Both the position numbers and the translations under genes were made by a program. Shown one piece after another: positions 44,435 to 56,149 of a DNA stretch of 64,000 nt. Under the pieces are notes generated by a model, which saw nothing but the letters and a program-made list of their open reading frames with translations, was not told where the DNA came from and did not search any database. Position 1 is the first letter of the stretch. Each line of letters begins with the position of its first letter. The DNA is from Larix sibirica (Eukaryota > Streptophyta > Pinopsida > Pinales > Pinaceae): positions 34,096-98,095 of the forward strand of contig NWUY0303637657.1 of the NCBI GenBank assembly GCA_004151065.3. The letters are read 5' to 3'.

Positions 44435-44900
44435 TCAAATGTGGCGCCTTTAAATCAGATATAGTAATTTCCTCCTCTCTGCCACAGCAACAAGTAAGGT
44501 TCATCCATAGGCAAGAGATAGATACAATGTGCCCGTTGGAGTAAGTAAGTAAGGTAAGATCCAAAGCATTCATCCTTCCTTAAGAGAGAAAATCCAACCC
44601 ATCTTTCTTAAAAGAGTATTGGACAATGACAGATATAATATATAATAGTAAATAGCCTAAGGGATTCTAAGGAAATAAGCGGGGTAACAAGATGCTTTTT
44701 AGCACCCCGAAAAAGGTGCTTTTAATACATGGCAAGCGGGGCTTGTCGAGTGGATTAAGGACGAATATAACTGCCTAAAATTACTTAGCTCCCTGCAACA
44801 TATAATATAAATAGTAGGGATAATGCCCATTATTATTCTTGGGAGGGATGGCCTGCAAGAGAGTTACTTATTCCAGCCTGATGAGTGGTAGGGCCGGCCA
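44435..44900. other. Non-coding DNA, nothing recognised
   Basis: A small hairpin, AAAAGGTGCTTTT with TTTTTAGCACC before it, lies at 44695-44722. No gene could be recognised. Confidence 0.4.
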
Positions 44901-47110
44901 GCAAGTGCTTTATTCCTGAATGCCTTATTCTAATATAAGCTCTAGTTTAAGCATGTACCATACACTCTGTAATCAGGCGCTTCATTGATTAGGGATATGC
45001 TCATGACCAAGGATGACCGTAACAAGCATGTATTAGTTAGAGATAAGCAAGTGGTTATTATGTATAAGTGATCTCATTATATAAGTAAACTAGCTAGTAC
45101 TAATCACGAGCTTACACGAGCTTTTTGTTCCACTACTGTTAGGATGAAGCTAATGGTATAATCCCTTTGGATCCCATTGATTTACTGTGATTTCATACGT
45201 GTTAAACAAGCATTACAAGGAGTTATGTCTACAAGCTATGAACACCATTCATGTTATACTGCTTATTAGAGCAGAGCACATATGACTAATCCTATAAGTA
45301 AGCTGATTCACTAGTATGACTAATCACCTTGTTTCTGTAATCATTACACATATTACTAAGAGCTTCCATGAAAAGGTTCAAGCACGTTACCAATACGATC
45401 TACTAGTATTCAACCTTATTAGGATACCAGTAATCACAGCTATTCTCACTAACCTGGATAATACGTAGAACATTACTCTTATCTATGGCATTTAAAGCAT
45501 AGTTTACATATATTGATCCTTATCATAACGTTTAAGTAGCTCGTTTGTTTCCACAAACCAGAGTAGTTGTAATAACATACAAGGTTACATTGCTATTACC
45601 TTTATACTTTAATATGTACCTTAGCTAAGCTGTTTGGTTACTTACTATACATTTGCTTTAATTCCAACTCTATCAGTGTTCTATAAACTACAACCTTATC
45701 ACTATAGCATAATCAGTGCCATTAGTAACCTTCTAGCTTCATTACCTCATGTCTATAAGTAATACGGTATTATATATTATGCATAATAAGCAGTGGGTTC
45801 ACTATAGCGTACAAGCTTAGAGATATGAGTACTAAAGCTTCTGTAATCAATGGGCACTAGTAATAATGTTAAGCATTACCCTAATAAAGCTATCCCAGGA
45901 GAAGGAAGCTGGTATAGAAAGAATATGAGCACAGTACTAGTAATATCAGCATCATAAGCTATAATACCATTGGAATACTAGAGATTACAAACCTTTGTAC
46001 TATGTTCTAATCACAGCATGTTAGATCAGATAAGCTAATTAGGTCAATCACTGCTTATATGTTAAAATAATAGGAGTTACTAAGGTGATCACGTTATAAC
46101 AGTAATGAATAAACACGTCCATTATTATGCTTATACCTTATGAGTGTCGTGTTAATGTAATGAGTTAGATCACGTAATTAATACTGATACATAAGTAGTT
46201 ACAAGAGTAATCATAGTGTAATAGCTTATCATGTCCCATATTAAAAAAGACCCAATCACTTCCTGTTTACATTTCCCTATATGGTAGGATTGATAGTGTT
46301 TACAAGTAATTAAAGCAATGGTGTTTACTATCTATAATAAAGATCAGCTTTAATGGGAATAGCTATGTGTGATTCTCCATATCATGTTAATAAAAAAAAA
46401 AGAGCTTTAACTATGAACACATGGTTCTTCTTTCTTATATTAAGCTTAAGGCAATGGAGTTGAAACATCACTTATATTGGAGTTAAGTTACTGTTTAATC
46501 ATATTGAACCGCTTGATACTTATGGTATTTAGACTAACATAAAGGAATAGATATTAGTATTCATAGTACTTAGACATGAAAGCTGATAGATACCATGTTT
46601 CGACACCTTCTACTTATATGAGTAATAAATAACCATAGAAGCATGTATGGATTATGAATATTAAATCACTGCTGATACTTTACCAATAAGCAATGGTGGT
46701 TATACTAGTTATGTACAAGCTTAACACCATTCACTGTGTAAGTAAGCATGAAACAAGGATAATATTGAACCTATGCTAATACTTTGGGTTTAATGAGCTT
46801 ATCGTAATTAGAGACCTAATCAATGGTAATTAGAGTATTAAGTAACTAACCCTTATACATGTATTGAGCGTAATACAGATCAGTGTAATCAACCTGTTAC
46901 TACTTGTGATAAGCCCATATATAATAAGAGCTTATTCCATAATAAACAGTAAGCTCATATTAGAATAGGTAAGTGGAACCCATAGACCTCATAAGACACT
47001 GTATTAGTACAGTATATTGGAGTCACATATAAAACTATACTTACACGTATACAATATTAGGTTTATTATGTAATTACCTTGACATAATTGGTATGATATC
47101 CATGGAATTA
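44901..47110. repeat. AT-rich island of degenerate short phrases, no ORF
   Basis: About 2.2 kb in which stops fall in all six frames; no frame of 60 codons occurs between 44574 and 48218. The text is built from a small vocabulary: TAATCAC, AAGCTTA, ATAAGTA, CTAGTA, CATTACTA, GTAATAC and TTAAGC. It looks like an old, slipped repeat array whose unit can no longer be read. No G/C-rich element, RNA gene or TE motif lies inside. The composition changes at both ends, with a purine- and C-richer sequence resuming after 47110. Confidence 0.5.
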
Positions 47111-49720
47111 AAAGCACATAGAGTAACCTTCAGTCCGATTCCTCTGAGCTGTAAATGAAATCTATCCAGGAAAGCAACCACTAAGCTGTCGCTCCTGGCT
47201 TTCCCAATAAATAGGTAGGCTTCGCCTTACCTGCATGATCGGCTGTCCAATCAATAACTCTAGTCAGCCAAGCCACTAAGCTTTCGCTTATGGGACATGA
47301 GGAAATACCTTATTGCTGCCACTCAAAGGTGAGGTGCTTTGCCTTCCTCCCTGCCCGTCAAATGAAAAATCCTTACTTATTATATTAAGACACCACCACC
47401 TGATATAGAATAGGGCCAACTGGCATCCTACCATCTCACCAGTCAAAGAAAGAAGGAATAGCTGGAGCGGATTAGCACTTGCTTTGTAGATGGAGGGAAT
47501 AATAAAAGCAGAACGTAAGGGCTTTTGCTTGCCTGAATAAAGAAATTCTTAGTAGCTGGCCGTAGCCAAAGCAGAGCCTATATTAAAATAAAGGATGGCT
47601 CGCTCTGAAAGAGTTTAATAAAAAACAATATATAAGGGGTAACGCGGAAGGCATGAATCCACCCACTATTATGTCTGTACTGCTAATGATATTGGGAATA
47701 AACCAATTCTTATCCGTCCAGGGACCACTCGGCCCATTATTAGTTGGTTAGTTGGGACCTACCCACCCAAATGCATTAACGATTGCCAGTCCATACATAG
47801 TGTAGAGATAGCTCAAGCTTACTTTATTAATAAATATATTAGGAACGGCTTTCAGCACATTTGAAAAGGAACGTCCCGCAATGCAGGCAATAGTCCAATA
47901 GTGAGGCAATCAAAGGGTTTAAGTGTTAGACCCATGCAATTTGTTTGTTAGCAATTAATTACCCCAACGCCTGTCAATCAAATAGTACAAGTCGAATAGG
48001 TCGTTGCTCGCTCCTACTGGCATGCATTTATATCATATATTTATCAAATAAATAATGAAGTGAAAGGCTGTCGTTCATTCTTTATATAAATATGTAATTA
48101 CGCGGCATTACAGGGTGAGGGTGAGGAACCTCTGTTATTCTATACTCGGATAGTAGGAGGGCCTCTTTTATCCTAGATTACTCGCCTTGGGCGGAGCCGC
48201 TCGACCAAAGGAAGAGGGTTGATTAGCTCACTCTCGGAAAGGTTTGTAAGTAGCACCCAGCGATTCAAGGTTTTATCTGTCAGTGACTCCATAAATAAAG
48301 GTGTACGTGACTTATCTGGTGTATGTGATCAACTTATTAGGTGTTTACTTGCTTGCCTGTCTCTCTCATTCTCCCTGGAGCTTGGTCGAGCTCTCTCGCC
48401 TTTATGGACGGGTAAAAGTAAGTGTAAAAAGTAATATGTCCATTGGAAGTGTAACACGGGTGTTGATCGTGAACCACGGGTTCCAACCCTTGTACCTCGG
48501 GTGTTTTATTAATAAAGCATATTATTTTCTGCGGTCTCAACATACATAGATGGTATGGCTTAATAAAGTTGTTGTTCAATTAGCACTGATAAATTTATAA
48601 GGGTAAATAAAACCTAGATGCAAGATGTCTCCAACGCTACAACCTCTTGCTCAATTTCCAATGCAATTTGCATGCATGTTTTAGACCTGCAATGCACACC
48701 AAAACCTTTTTAAGTAAACATAAAGTAAATATAGATAAGATCCCCAAAGATGATAGGTTATAATATCAAGCACAACTAGATACAACTCATCAGAGCTATT
48801 TTGGCACCTTGAGAGGTTCTAGCTAGGGATAAGGAGCATGGAAACCAAATAACTGGTGGATTACCTTCAGGGAAGCAACTACCCAACTGCGAAAAAATAT
48901 ATAAGTGAGATTTCATTAGTTAGTTACTTAAAAACTCAGTTTATACCTACATGGGCAATAGCCATACAGGGCATCTATATGAAGTGCATGACATTATAAA
49001 AATATTACTGCAGCACGTGCGCCCGAAATTGAGTGGGGAGCCTTGCTTATGGGCTTATGGCTTGCAGAATGAAATGCAATATTGAGGTTGGAGGTAACCA
49101 TCAATGCAATAAGAATGAAGGCAATGGCTAGGATCTCGAGTGCTAATGAATCTAATGGATCTGAAGAAAAGTGCTAATTAATAAAAGATTCCTTGAGTTT
49201 GTAGTTACAAATAGAATCTTATCTTTAGTTTGAAATCATACTTTATATAAAAATATTTCATTATATGGTGGTCATTTATTTAAACCCATTTATTGCAACT
49301 AACAACCCATGTTTGAACTTCATCTCCATCGTCTATACTTCAAGGTGGCCTCATCATGGTTAATTAGAGGTTAGGGCTTAAAAGGTAAGCTTAAAACCCA
49401 GCATTTTCTCAACCATTCCCCCCTTTTTTCTTTTTCATTTTATTGTGTTGTCATAACGCTTTTGTACTTTTTTTAGACCAAGGTTGCCTCATTGGATTAG
49501 GATCTCGATCATGTCCAAGCATGGAAACAATTATGCCCTGGCTGCCACTTTGTTAATTTAAGACTATTTTACGAGGTTATCCTTATGGTCTAGTGACACA
49601 TGGGACAACCACTTAGCATTAGCATAATTAATAACTACGTGTATAACATAGTGGAACTATTCTATTTATACACTGTAAATGTGTTAATACGATATATTTA
49701 TAAGACCATATGTATTAAGC
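47111..49720. other. Gene-free stretch
   Basis: Frames of 71-82 codons at 48219-48579 overlap on both strands and share no domain. A CTTGTACCTCGGG copy of the dispersed motif is at 48489-48501. No gene could be recognised. Confidence 0.4.
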
Positions 49721-50100
49721 TATATTTGGTTTAAATACTCTTTCAATATGGTTTAATACTGGTTTAATATTTCTTTCCGTATGGTTTTAATTTCGTCGAT
49801 GTATATGGTTTAAATGCTGGTATTTATTTCCAACTAAGCTAGTATTCTTATTTTATTGCTAGTATTATATCTTCTCACTATTCTTATCTTATTGCTAGTA
49901 TTTAGAGTATTTAGCCAGTCGAGTAGAAATCATATCTAGCTAGTTAACTAGTAAAGCTAGTATAATACAAAGCTTATATAGAATGCGCGAGCTAGTCTTT
50001 ATTTAGCCTAGTGAAGCCAGTAAATAAACTAAGCCAGTCTAAGTCATAAATCTACTAAGCCAACTAAGTAAATCAAGCAATAAAAAGCTAATAAACAAAG
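49721..50100 (+). repeat. Succession of three local degenerate repeats
   Basis: First, TATGGTTTAATACT-like units (49725-49825; TTTGGTTTAAATAC, ATGGTTTAATACTGG, GTATGGTTTTAAT, TATGGTTTAAATGC). Then a near-exact direct repeat of CTTATTTTATTGCTAGTATT and CTTATCTTATTGCTAGTATT (49848 and 49893). Then units around AAGCCAGTAAATAAACTAAG (49920-50100). Each merges into the next, suggesting stepwise expansion. Confidence 0.6.
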
Positions 50101-50350
50101 CATCTTATCGTAACTTAGAAATACCCGTCGTTACCAGTTTACGTAGGGAAAGTGATTGTATGGCGATCTTCCAGAAAGAAATCCTTGCGCTTTTAAGCCG
50201 GATGATAAATCACTCGTGCTTCCAGTTTCGAAACTAGGGCTTTTACCTTTTAGACTGTCTCTTAGACCTTCACCTCTACTTTTGGTGGTTCTGATTAAAT
50301 AGGTTCAATTGGTAAAGCTCTCACCTTTATGCCCATATTCATTGCTTCTA

Positions 50351-50690
50351 GGTAAACTAGGACTGGAACGGGCTATGCTCCTTATGGGTTTGAAACAACT
50401 GGCTCTAGATCAATGCATTCTAGTAAAACCCTTACTACTAGCTCCGATGCTGACCCTTATGCTGCTGTTAGTAATGCTGGGAGTTATGGGTCATCAATTG
50501 TAACTAGGTGGGGTAGTGGTCCTTAAAAGGGGTAAACTCAATCAACAGGTGCTTCTTACGCAGCTCTTGCCTTCACCGGTGATGCTCCTGAAACTCGGTA
50601 AACCTATGGTCTCGTATCAACCGGATATGTGGCTGCCTCCACTTCTATCTCTACTGCAGGTGATACCTTTACTCTTTATTTCGGGGTAAA
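50351..50690 (+). other. Ser/Thr/Gly/Ala-rich frame, interrupted
   Basis: In one frame: GTGYAPYGFETTGSRSM, then TLTTSSDADPYAAVSNAG and SYGSSIVTRWGSGP, a stop, and then QSTGASYAALAFTGDAPETR, a stop, and STGYVAASTSISTAGDT. The A/G/S/T/Y bias with GCT, ACT, GGT and TCT codons matches the 7.4-7.9 kb frame on the other strand, and phrases such as FTG(Y/D)A recur. No ATG and no clear domain. The order and spacing differ between loci, so they are not simple copies. Confidence 0.3.
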
Positions 50691-51338
50691 TTATAGGCAT
50701 ATTCACTGGTTCTGGGTCTCGATCTTGATCTGTGGATTAAAAAACTGAGAGCTCTGCTGACTGTTGTGAACCTCTTATAAGCCGATAAAAAAACATCAAA
50801 TTAGAAAAATGAACTAAGATAGTCTTAATTAGCTGCCATGGGGCTATTTTGTAGAAGGCTATTGGACTGTCAAAGAATGGAGACTACGGCTTTCACTTGG
50901 ATTGTCAGGCATGGGGCGCTAATAACTAAGAAGAGAGATAGAGAGTTAGATCATTTATTCTGTTGCAAGGACGTATTATCGATGCGAAAAGTGAAACGTA
51001 TAAAAGATGTGAGTTTAGACCAAACAAAATAGCATTGGTTGTTGTTCGCTGTAACCAAGAAGTTTGGTAGCCAAGTAGAAATTAGCACTAATTGGAACTA
51101 TAGTTTCTCTAGTTTCTCTTTAGCCAAGGCAGAGTGGGCTTTACAAGTGAAGGAACGGGTGAAGCAACTATATAATCCTGATTGGTAACTGGAACTGAAT
51201 AAAGAACCAAGACAACATATAACACATTGCAACTGAATCGATTGGAACTAGAACAATAACATTAATAAGCACCTTTGCATTAATAAGTAATAAAAGACGT
51301 ATGAATTATTAGAACTATGCTGCTTGGTCGGTGAAAGG
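50691..51338. other. Non-coding DNA with one 29-bp motif
   Basis: TTGCAAGGACGTATTATCGA followed by GAAACGTATAAAAGATG at 50964-51010 belongs to the dispersed 29-bp motif family. A 64-codon frame over it has no domain. Confidence 0.4.
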
Positions 51339-51640
51339 GATGGAACGGGGGTATTCGACTGGTCCAACTAGCTCTGGTTCAAATGCTGCTACTGGGTCAT
51401 ATTAATTATTCCATACTTACTCAACATCTGCTTATGCTTATACTAGTGATTCTAGCTATCCAACTGGTTAAACATAAGCTGTTCGTTCAACTGGATATAC
51501 TGTATGGTCTACTACTGCTGATGGTACTGGATATGGATCCACAGCTTAAACAACAGAATATATGGTTCAACTGGATCGACTGATACTGCCTATGTCTATG
51601 TCTATACCTATGCCGGCACGCTTCTGGCTTTATCATAAAC
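51339..51640 (+). other. Ser/Thr/Gly/Tyr-rich frame, interrupted
   Basis: One frame reads GYSTGPTSSGSNAATGSY, a stop, TYSTSAYAYTSDSSYPTG, two stops, then RSTGYTVWSTTADGTGYG. After a frame change it reads GSTGSTDTAYVYVYTYAGTL. STGY, GSNAA and TADGT phrases recur at 7.4-7.9, 18.1-18.3 and 50.4-50.7 kb. Stops are TAA in positions where related units have a sense codon, as expected of decay. No function can be proposed. Confidence 0.3.
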
Positions 51641-52329
51641 TTATTATTACCTAAAGACGGAAGACTAGATAGATTCTGTGTTTATACTACCTTAACCAAG
51701 TGACCAATAGGCTGAACAAGCGAGTGCACATGAATTCCCAATTAAAGGTCAATTTGTTTTTGTCCGTCTAATAATACTTGCCCAAGCCCACTTTAGCGGG
51801 CAATACCTCGGTCGGACCTTGCCCAATTAATAATAGTAGTAGGGCAAGACTTCTTCTTAATTATAGTGCGAACCTTGCTTTCCCAACTACGTATATTAAT
51901 AACCGGACAAGACTTTATAGCCGCTATTAATTATAGTTCCTTGGATTCGGAGGCTATTTTGAGGCTATTTTTGGCAGGATGACTGGACTTTTTGGTACCC
52001 GGTATGGTGAGCAGCATCAATGTCCGATATAGCTGGGAGGGCAATGTACGATGTGACTTCAGGTCATTTATTGAAAGTATTATGCACTGGTTGCCAGAGG
52101 GTGGGCTTATCAAAAAGTCTGGTTGGAAGTCGGGAATAACCTGAAGTAGCCCGGATTTAACCCCTTCATCTCTTAGTCTTATATTGCTGGCAAAACTGGA
52201 TTTGCCGGCGAGTGCCTTTCTCGAGGCATATGCTTTATATTCATGGGTGATTGGAGTGAAACATGCCACGGATCTGACAATGCCCCCATGTGATTCGATG
52301 AAAAGTACTGGCTTTTAGGTGGATCCTAT
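51641..52329. other. Non-coding DNA
   Basis: GACCTTGCCCAATTAATAAT-type phrases recur at 51780-51920. A 112-codon minus-strand frame at 51931-52269 has no recognisable domain. Confidence 0.35.
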
Positions 52330-52475
52330 CGAACTGAATCTGGCAGACGATTCGGCAGACGATTCGGCAGACGATTCGGCAGACCAAAGGAATCATGTCA
52401 AGCCAGACATGTCACGAACTGAATCTGGCAGACGATTCGGCAGACCAAAGGAATCATGTCAAGCCAGACATGTCA
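52330..52475 (+). repeat. Tandem duplication with nested 12-bp repeat
   Basis: Two units run head to tail: 52330-52414 (85 bp) and 52415-52475 (61 bp). Both start CGAACTGAATCTGGCAGACG and end AAGCCAGACATGTCA. They differ by two extra copies of the 12-bp unit GACGATTCGGCA in the first. The first unit, read in frame, gives DDSA repeats, but the frame is not otherwise gene-like. Near-identity shows a recent slippage or duplication event. Confidence 0.9.
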
Positions 52476-52703
52476 TGGGTCCATTTGACTATTTGAGTAC
52501 CACCTCGCCCTCGTGACTTATAAGTCCCAGGGCCCCAAAATGACTATAAATAGAGGCTCATTTAGCTCTATATTTTCAATCAAAGGAGGGCACTTCTGAT
52601 CTGAAAAGTGAACAAAATTCTTTTCTATTTGGGGGGTGGTTTAATTCCGCTTAGTTAGTGAATCAAGTAGTATCCATCTCGTCTAATTCCCGCTTAGTTA
52701 ATA
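52476..52703. other. Upstream region of the ATG-started ORF
   Basis: Two copies of CGCTTAGTTA(G/A)T (52648 and 52691) precede the start codon at 52704. No promoter consensus could be recognised with confidence. Confidence 0.35.
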
Positions 52704-52949
52704 ATGGATGTTAGTAACAGGCTCTTTCACGTTGGACAGGAGATCCCGCGCGTGGAGAACGATCTGCGCGAATGCAGGGAGCGTCTGGCCGAATTTTGGG
52801 AGCATCTGCCTTCTGTTGCCCCAGATGAACTAAGAGAGCGTATGCTGACTCTGCAGCATAATATTTGCTTTCTCGAAAACAGGAAGAAAGCGCTGCACGA
52901 AGAGCAGCAAGCACTAATTATTCGGGCTGTCATCTTGGCGCGCCAATAA
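52704..52949 (+). CDS. Hypothetical charged coiled-coil protein, 81 residues
   Basis: The most gene-like small ORF here. It starts with ATG and encodes a highly charged, probably fully helical protein. Blocks such as IPRVENDLRECRERLAEFWE, DELRERMLTLQHNICFLEN and RKKALHEEQQALIIRAVI show a hydrophobic residue every three to four positions, as in a coiled coil. It is cytosolic-type, with no signal or membrane segment. Its G+C-richer base use differs from the AT-rich flanks, and several other frames over it are open too, which weakens the coding argument. I do not recognise the family. It could be a captured fragment of a nuclear or plasmid gene. The stop is TAA at 52947. Confidence 0.4.
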   Translation: MDVSNRLFHVGQEIPRVENDLRECRERLAEFWEHLPSVAPDELRERMLTLQHNICFLENRKKALHEEQQALIIRAVILARQ

Positions 52950-54188
52950 ATTGAAAGGGTTCGACGAAGCTTCTGCCTTCTCCAAGTTTTGCCAATCTCC
53001 GGGCCGGCCTTTACCTTTATTTCAGTTACGTGCAGTATGTAGTAGTTATGATTTAGTAGTTTGAAATGATTTTAGATTAAACCTGGCCTCGGCTTATATA
53101 CTGAATTGTAATTGGCTCGGAGAGCTTTCTATTTGCTCCCGTTATTTAATATAAAGAATATTATGTTACTCCCTCTGGCATTTCATTATTTCTTCTTGGA
53201 TGAGCGAACCACCCCCTATCTGTGTAAATAGTCTTCAAATAGTGTTCAATATGTTTATGAAATAGCGGGATAAAAGTACTCTCAACTACACCAGAGGAAT
53301 AAAATGCCTGGTTCACGGTATTACCTCACAGTAAAGGCATCTCCAGTGTGTTTACTGGTTGGCGTAGCGTGTTCGAGGAAGCCAACTTAACCCGCAGGTC
53401 TTAATTCGGTGTTATAAGCCCACTTAGTAAAAGAAAGGAAATGGCTTGTTAACGAGTTCGTCGAAACGAGTTCGTCGAGCAGGCGCCTATTCTCTCGCCT
53501 AAAGGCTTCTATTCTCTTGCCTCTAGAACTCAACTATTAACGAAGTGATAAATATACTGTAAGTCACTAAATAACCTAAATAATAAATATACTAATAGGT
53601 CTACTAATCCAGGTGGGAAATAACTACAATTTATTTACTCATAAAAACGAGTTGTCTTCTTGTGGCCCAAGCTGGGTTCGCCACCTTTTGAAAAGTTAGC
53701 ATTGTTGTAATTTCCGGACATTAATATATCATTGAGTTTTTATTCCCCTTGAGGGTTTTATCCAATCATAAGACTCTTCTCCGAGTCGTTGATGTGATTG
53801 TTGTGTTTGTTGTCGATGTATAACGGTTATATTAACATATTGGGTTTGCACCCAATAATGGATCCTTAAGCATTTGTCGGCTCATTGAGTGGACTTTGTG
53901 ATTCCAACTAAGCTTGCGGAGTTGACTCAATAGATAAAATCCCCCAGTAAGTTGTAGGCTAACCGGTTGGCTTCAGTCGAGCTGTAAATGGATCAATTTG
54001 GTATAACAGCAGTTTCTTTCACTAGTAGAGTTACTGTGGAAGTGTTTGGATGGTCAATACTAGAAGTCGGCACCGAGCGAGTGGAGAGTCGTTCGCAGGT
54101 GTAGAAACCACACGAAGAGTTAAGTCTATGCAAGGAGCTATGGCAGGCAAAGAAAAAGTAATCATAGAAGAAGAGGAATAATTTTTAC
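52950..54188. other. Gene-free stretch
   Basis: A short duplication, AACGAGTTCGTCGA, lies at 53452-53478. No gene or RNA could be recognised. Confidence 0.4.
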
Positions 54189-54250
54189 CCTTGCCCTCCC
54201 TTGCCCTCCCTTCGGTCAAGCAAGTATACCTTTGGTCAAGCAAGCCTTTC
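54189..54250 (-). repeat. 62-bp inverted repeat, right copy
   Basis: Exact reverse complement, by eye, of 44373-44434, 9.8 kb away. Homologous recombination between the two would invert the intervening DNA. Confidence 0.85.
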
Positions 54251-54760
54251 GTAACTTAAAAGTATTTTCATGGCGATACAGCGCGCTCAAATGGCCATTG
54301 AAGTGATAAACCACACTAATGATGACTCTAAAGATGAAAGGTATATTGGACAGGGTGTTCCTGGCTTTCGATCAACCAGATCTGGAAGGAACTGCAACTG
54401 CTGGTGGAAAAACAACAGGCTCAATACTGCCCCGCCTTAAGCAATATAGAAAAGTTATAGTGAAGCAATACGAAGGAACATTTGGTGCTTTTCAATTTTC
54501 CTAGAATAACAGCGGAAAGGAGTTGCGGGGTTGGTTCGTACTTGCCCCTCTAGTTCGATCGGTCTTGCCTGCCTGCCATCCATAGATCGATTAGAACGCG
54601 CTCACAGCCCTGAGCATATTCATAGTCAAAAAGGGGAATAAATCAAATTGAGCTAAGCTAACTAATTACGAATGAATTACTTTTATAAATAGCTAAGCTT
54701 TTTCAATTTGGATAAAAAATAGAAGCTTTAGCCCAGCTCCTTTCATTTGGATAGGCTTTA
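54251..54760. other. Non-coding DNA
   Basis: Contains a relative of the GGCGATAC motif (TTTTCATGGCGATAC, 54266-54280) and a 61-codon frame without domain. Nothing else could be recognised. Confidence 0.4.
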
Positions 54761-54832
54761 GGCAAGGAAAATCGCTTGCTCGACAATAGGAGGGCAAGGA
54801 AAATCGCTTGCTCGACAATAGGAGGGCAAGGA
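54761..54832 (+). repeat. 32-bp tandem duplication
   Basis: Two identical 32-bp units, 54761-54792 and 54793-54824, each beginning GGCAAGGAAAATCGCTTGCT and ending AATAGGAG, then a third start (GGCAAGGA). The CGCTTGCTCGAC..AGG core resembles the GGCTTGCTTGACC..AGG core of the 62-bp inverted repeat. Confidence 0.9.
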
Positions 54833-56149
54833 TGGGTATCGAAAAAGAAGATCTTGGGTCTCCAACCAAGTTCTATGCTCTTTTTTTAGCGAAGCAGATA
54901 AATCTCGTCGGGTACCAAGATAGAAGAGAGCAGGTGGCAAGAAGATTTCAATGTGTATCTTTATATAAAATCTATGAACGGGCTTTTAATGAAAGCCTAT
55001 TGTAGGCTTATTTAGCTTGCTGGATAAACATCTGTGTGGCTAGAGTTTGCTATCACGACGTGAGGCAAGGCGCTAGACAAATACCACAACTATCACAGTG
55101 AACAACTATGTGCAACCACGCAACAGGGATATGGATATGTGAGCAATACCATCACAGTCATCGAACCACCCGCCAGAGATGATGTTCACCAAAAAGTAGA
55201 CAATCCCATACGAGGAAAGGGAGTTCAAATTGTTACCAGACAGGCATAGCGATTTAGTTGGACGGATGGGGGGGGGCCCGACATGCCATAATTTATCAAT
55301 TTGGCTATATGAAAATGCGAGGTCTCAATCCTGGTGGAAGATATTTATGCCTTGGATCTTGTAGAAACGAAACTTTTCTTTGATCAATGCGTGATTGGCT
55401 AAGGTTTTTCGGATCGACCGGACCCACTCCCTCCGTTCTGGTGCCTATTTCCAATGGGAATATTCTCAACGATCTTCAACTGTTTATCTTGGCCTTTACA
55501 TATGTTATTTGTTTATCTCACCTTTTTATTATGCCTGCCTATAAATGAATCTTCTTATTTACTTTCTTTACAAACCACTCTTTTCAAAACAAAAAAAACC
55601 AGCAAGGTTCATCAGTGCTTCCAGAATCAAATGAATTCGCCACATGCCCCGCGTGCTCTGATTGATTGATTGCTTGGAGGGAGGACCTTAAATGCCTTAA
55701 CTCCTCGAGTTGACTATGAAAAAATGCAACTTCGATATCATGGATTTTCTTTCTATGACACATGCCCTTTCACAATGTTTCTCTATGATTTGCGGGATTG
55801 AGCCGATTGCTTGTTGTTGTTGAGCGCCTTTATGCTCGCTAATACACTTTTGTCCTTGACTTTCCTACTTTAGCATGTGGGGTTTATCATTGGGTGGAAA
55901 ACCGTCCCAGAGAGAAGTGTGGAAGCTACCTTCTTTGAATATTTCTTTTGGGTTACTAACTCCCACCCCTTTTATAAATGGACGGGGAGCAACTAACTAC
56001 TGCTGATACAACTTTATCCTTCACGAAGCGAAGTTAGTCCCTCGTTTGCTTACAATATAATTTCACTTAGGGGTGGGAACAACAATATAGGACACACAGT
56101 CTCACCTACCCTTTCTATTGCTGCTTGCTTGAGCCTAGAGCCACGCCGA
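54833..56149. other. Gene-free stretch
   Basis: A poly-G run (55268-55276) and short frames without domains. Nothing could be recognised. Confidence 0.4.

Noticed and set aside
50301-50350. GGTTCAATTGGTAAAGCTC as a tRNA D-arm
   Set aside because: Nothing tRNA-like follows, and the region belongs to the Ser/Thr/Gly-rich frame locus.
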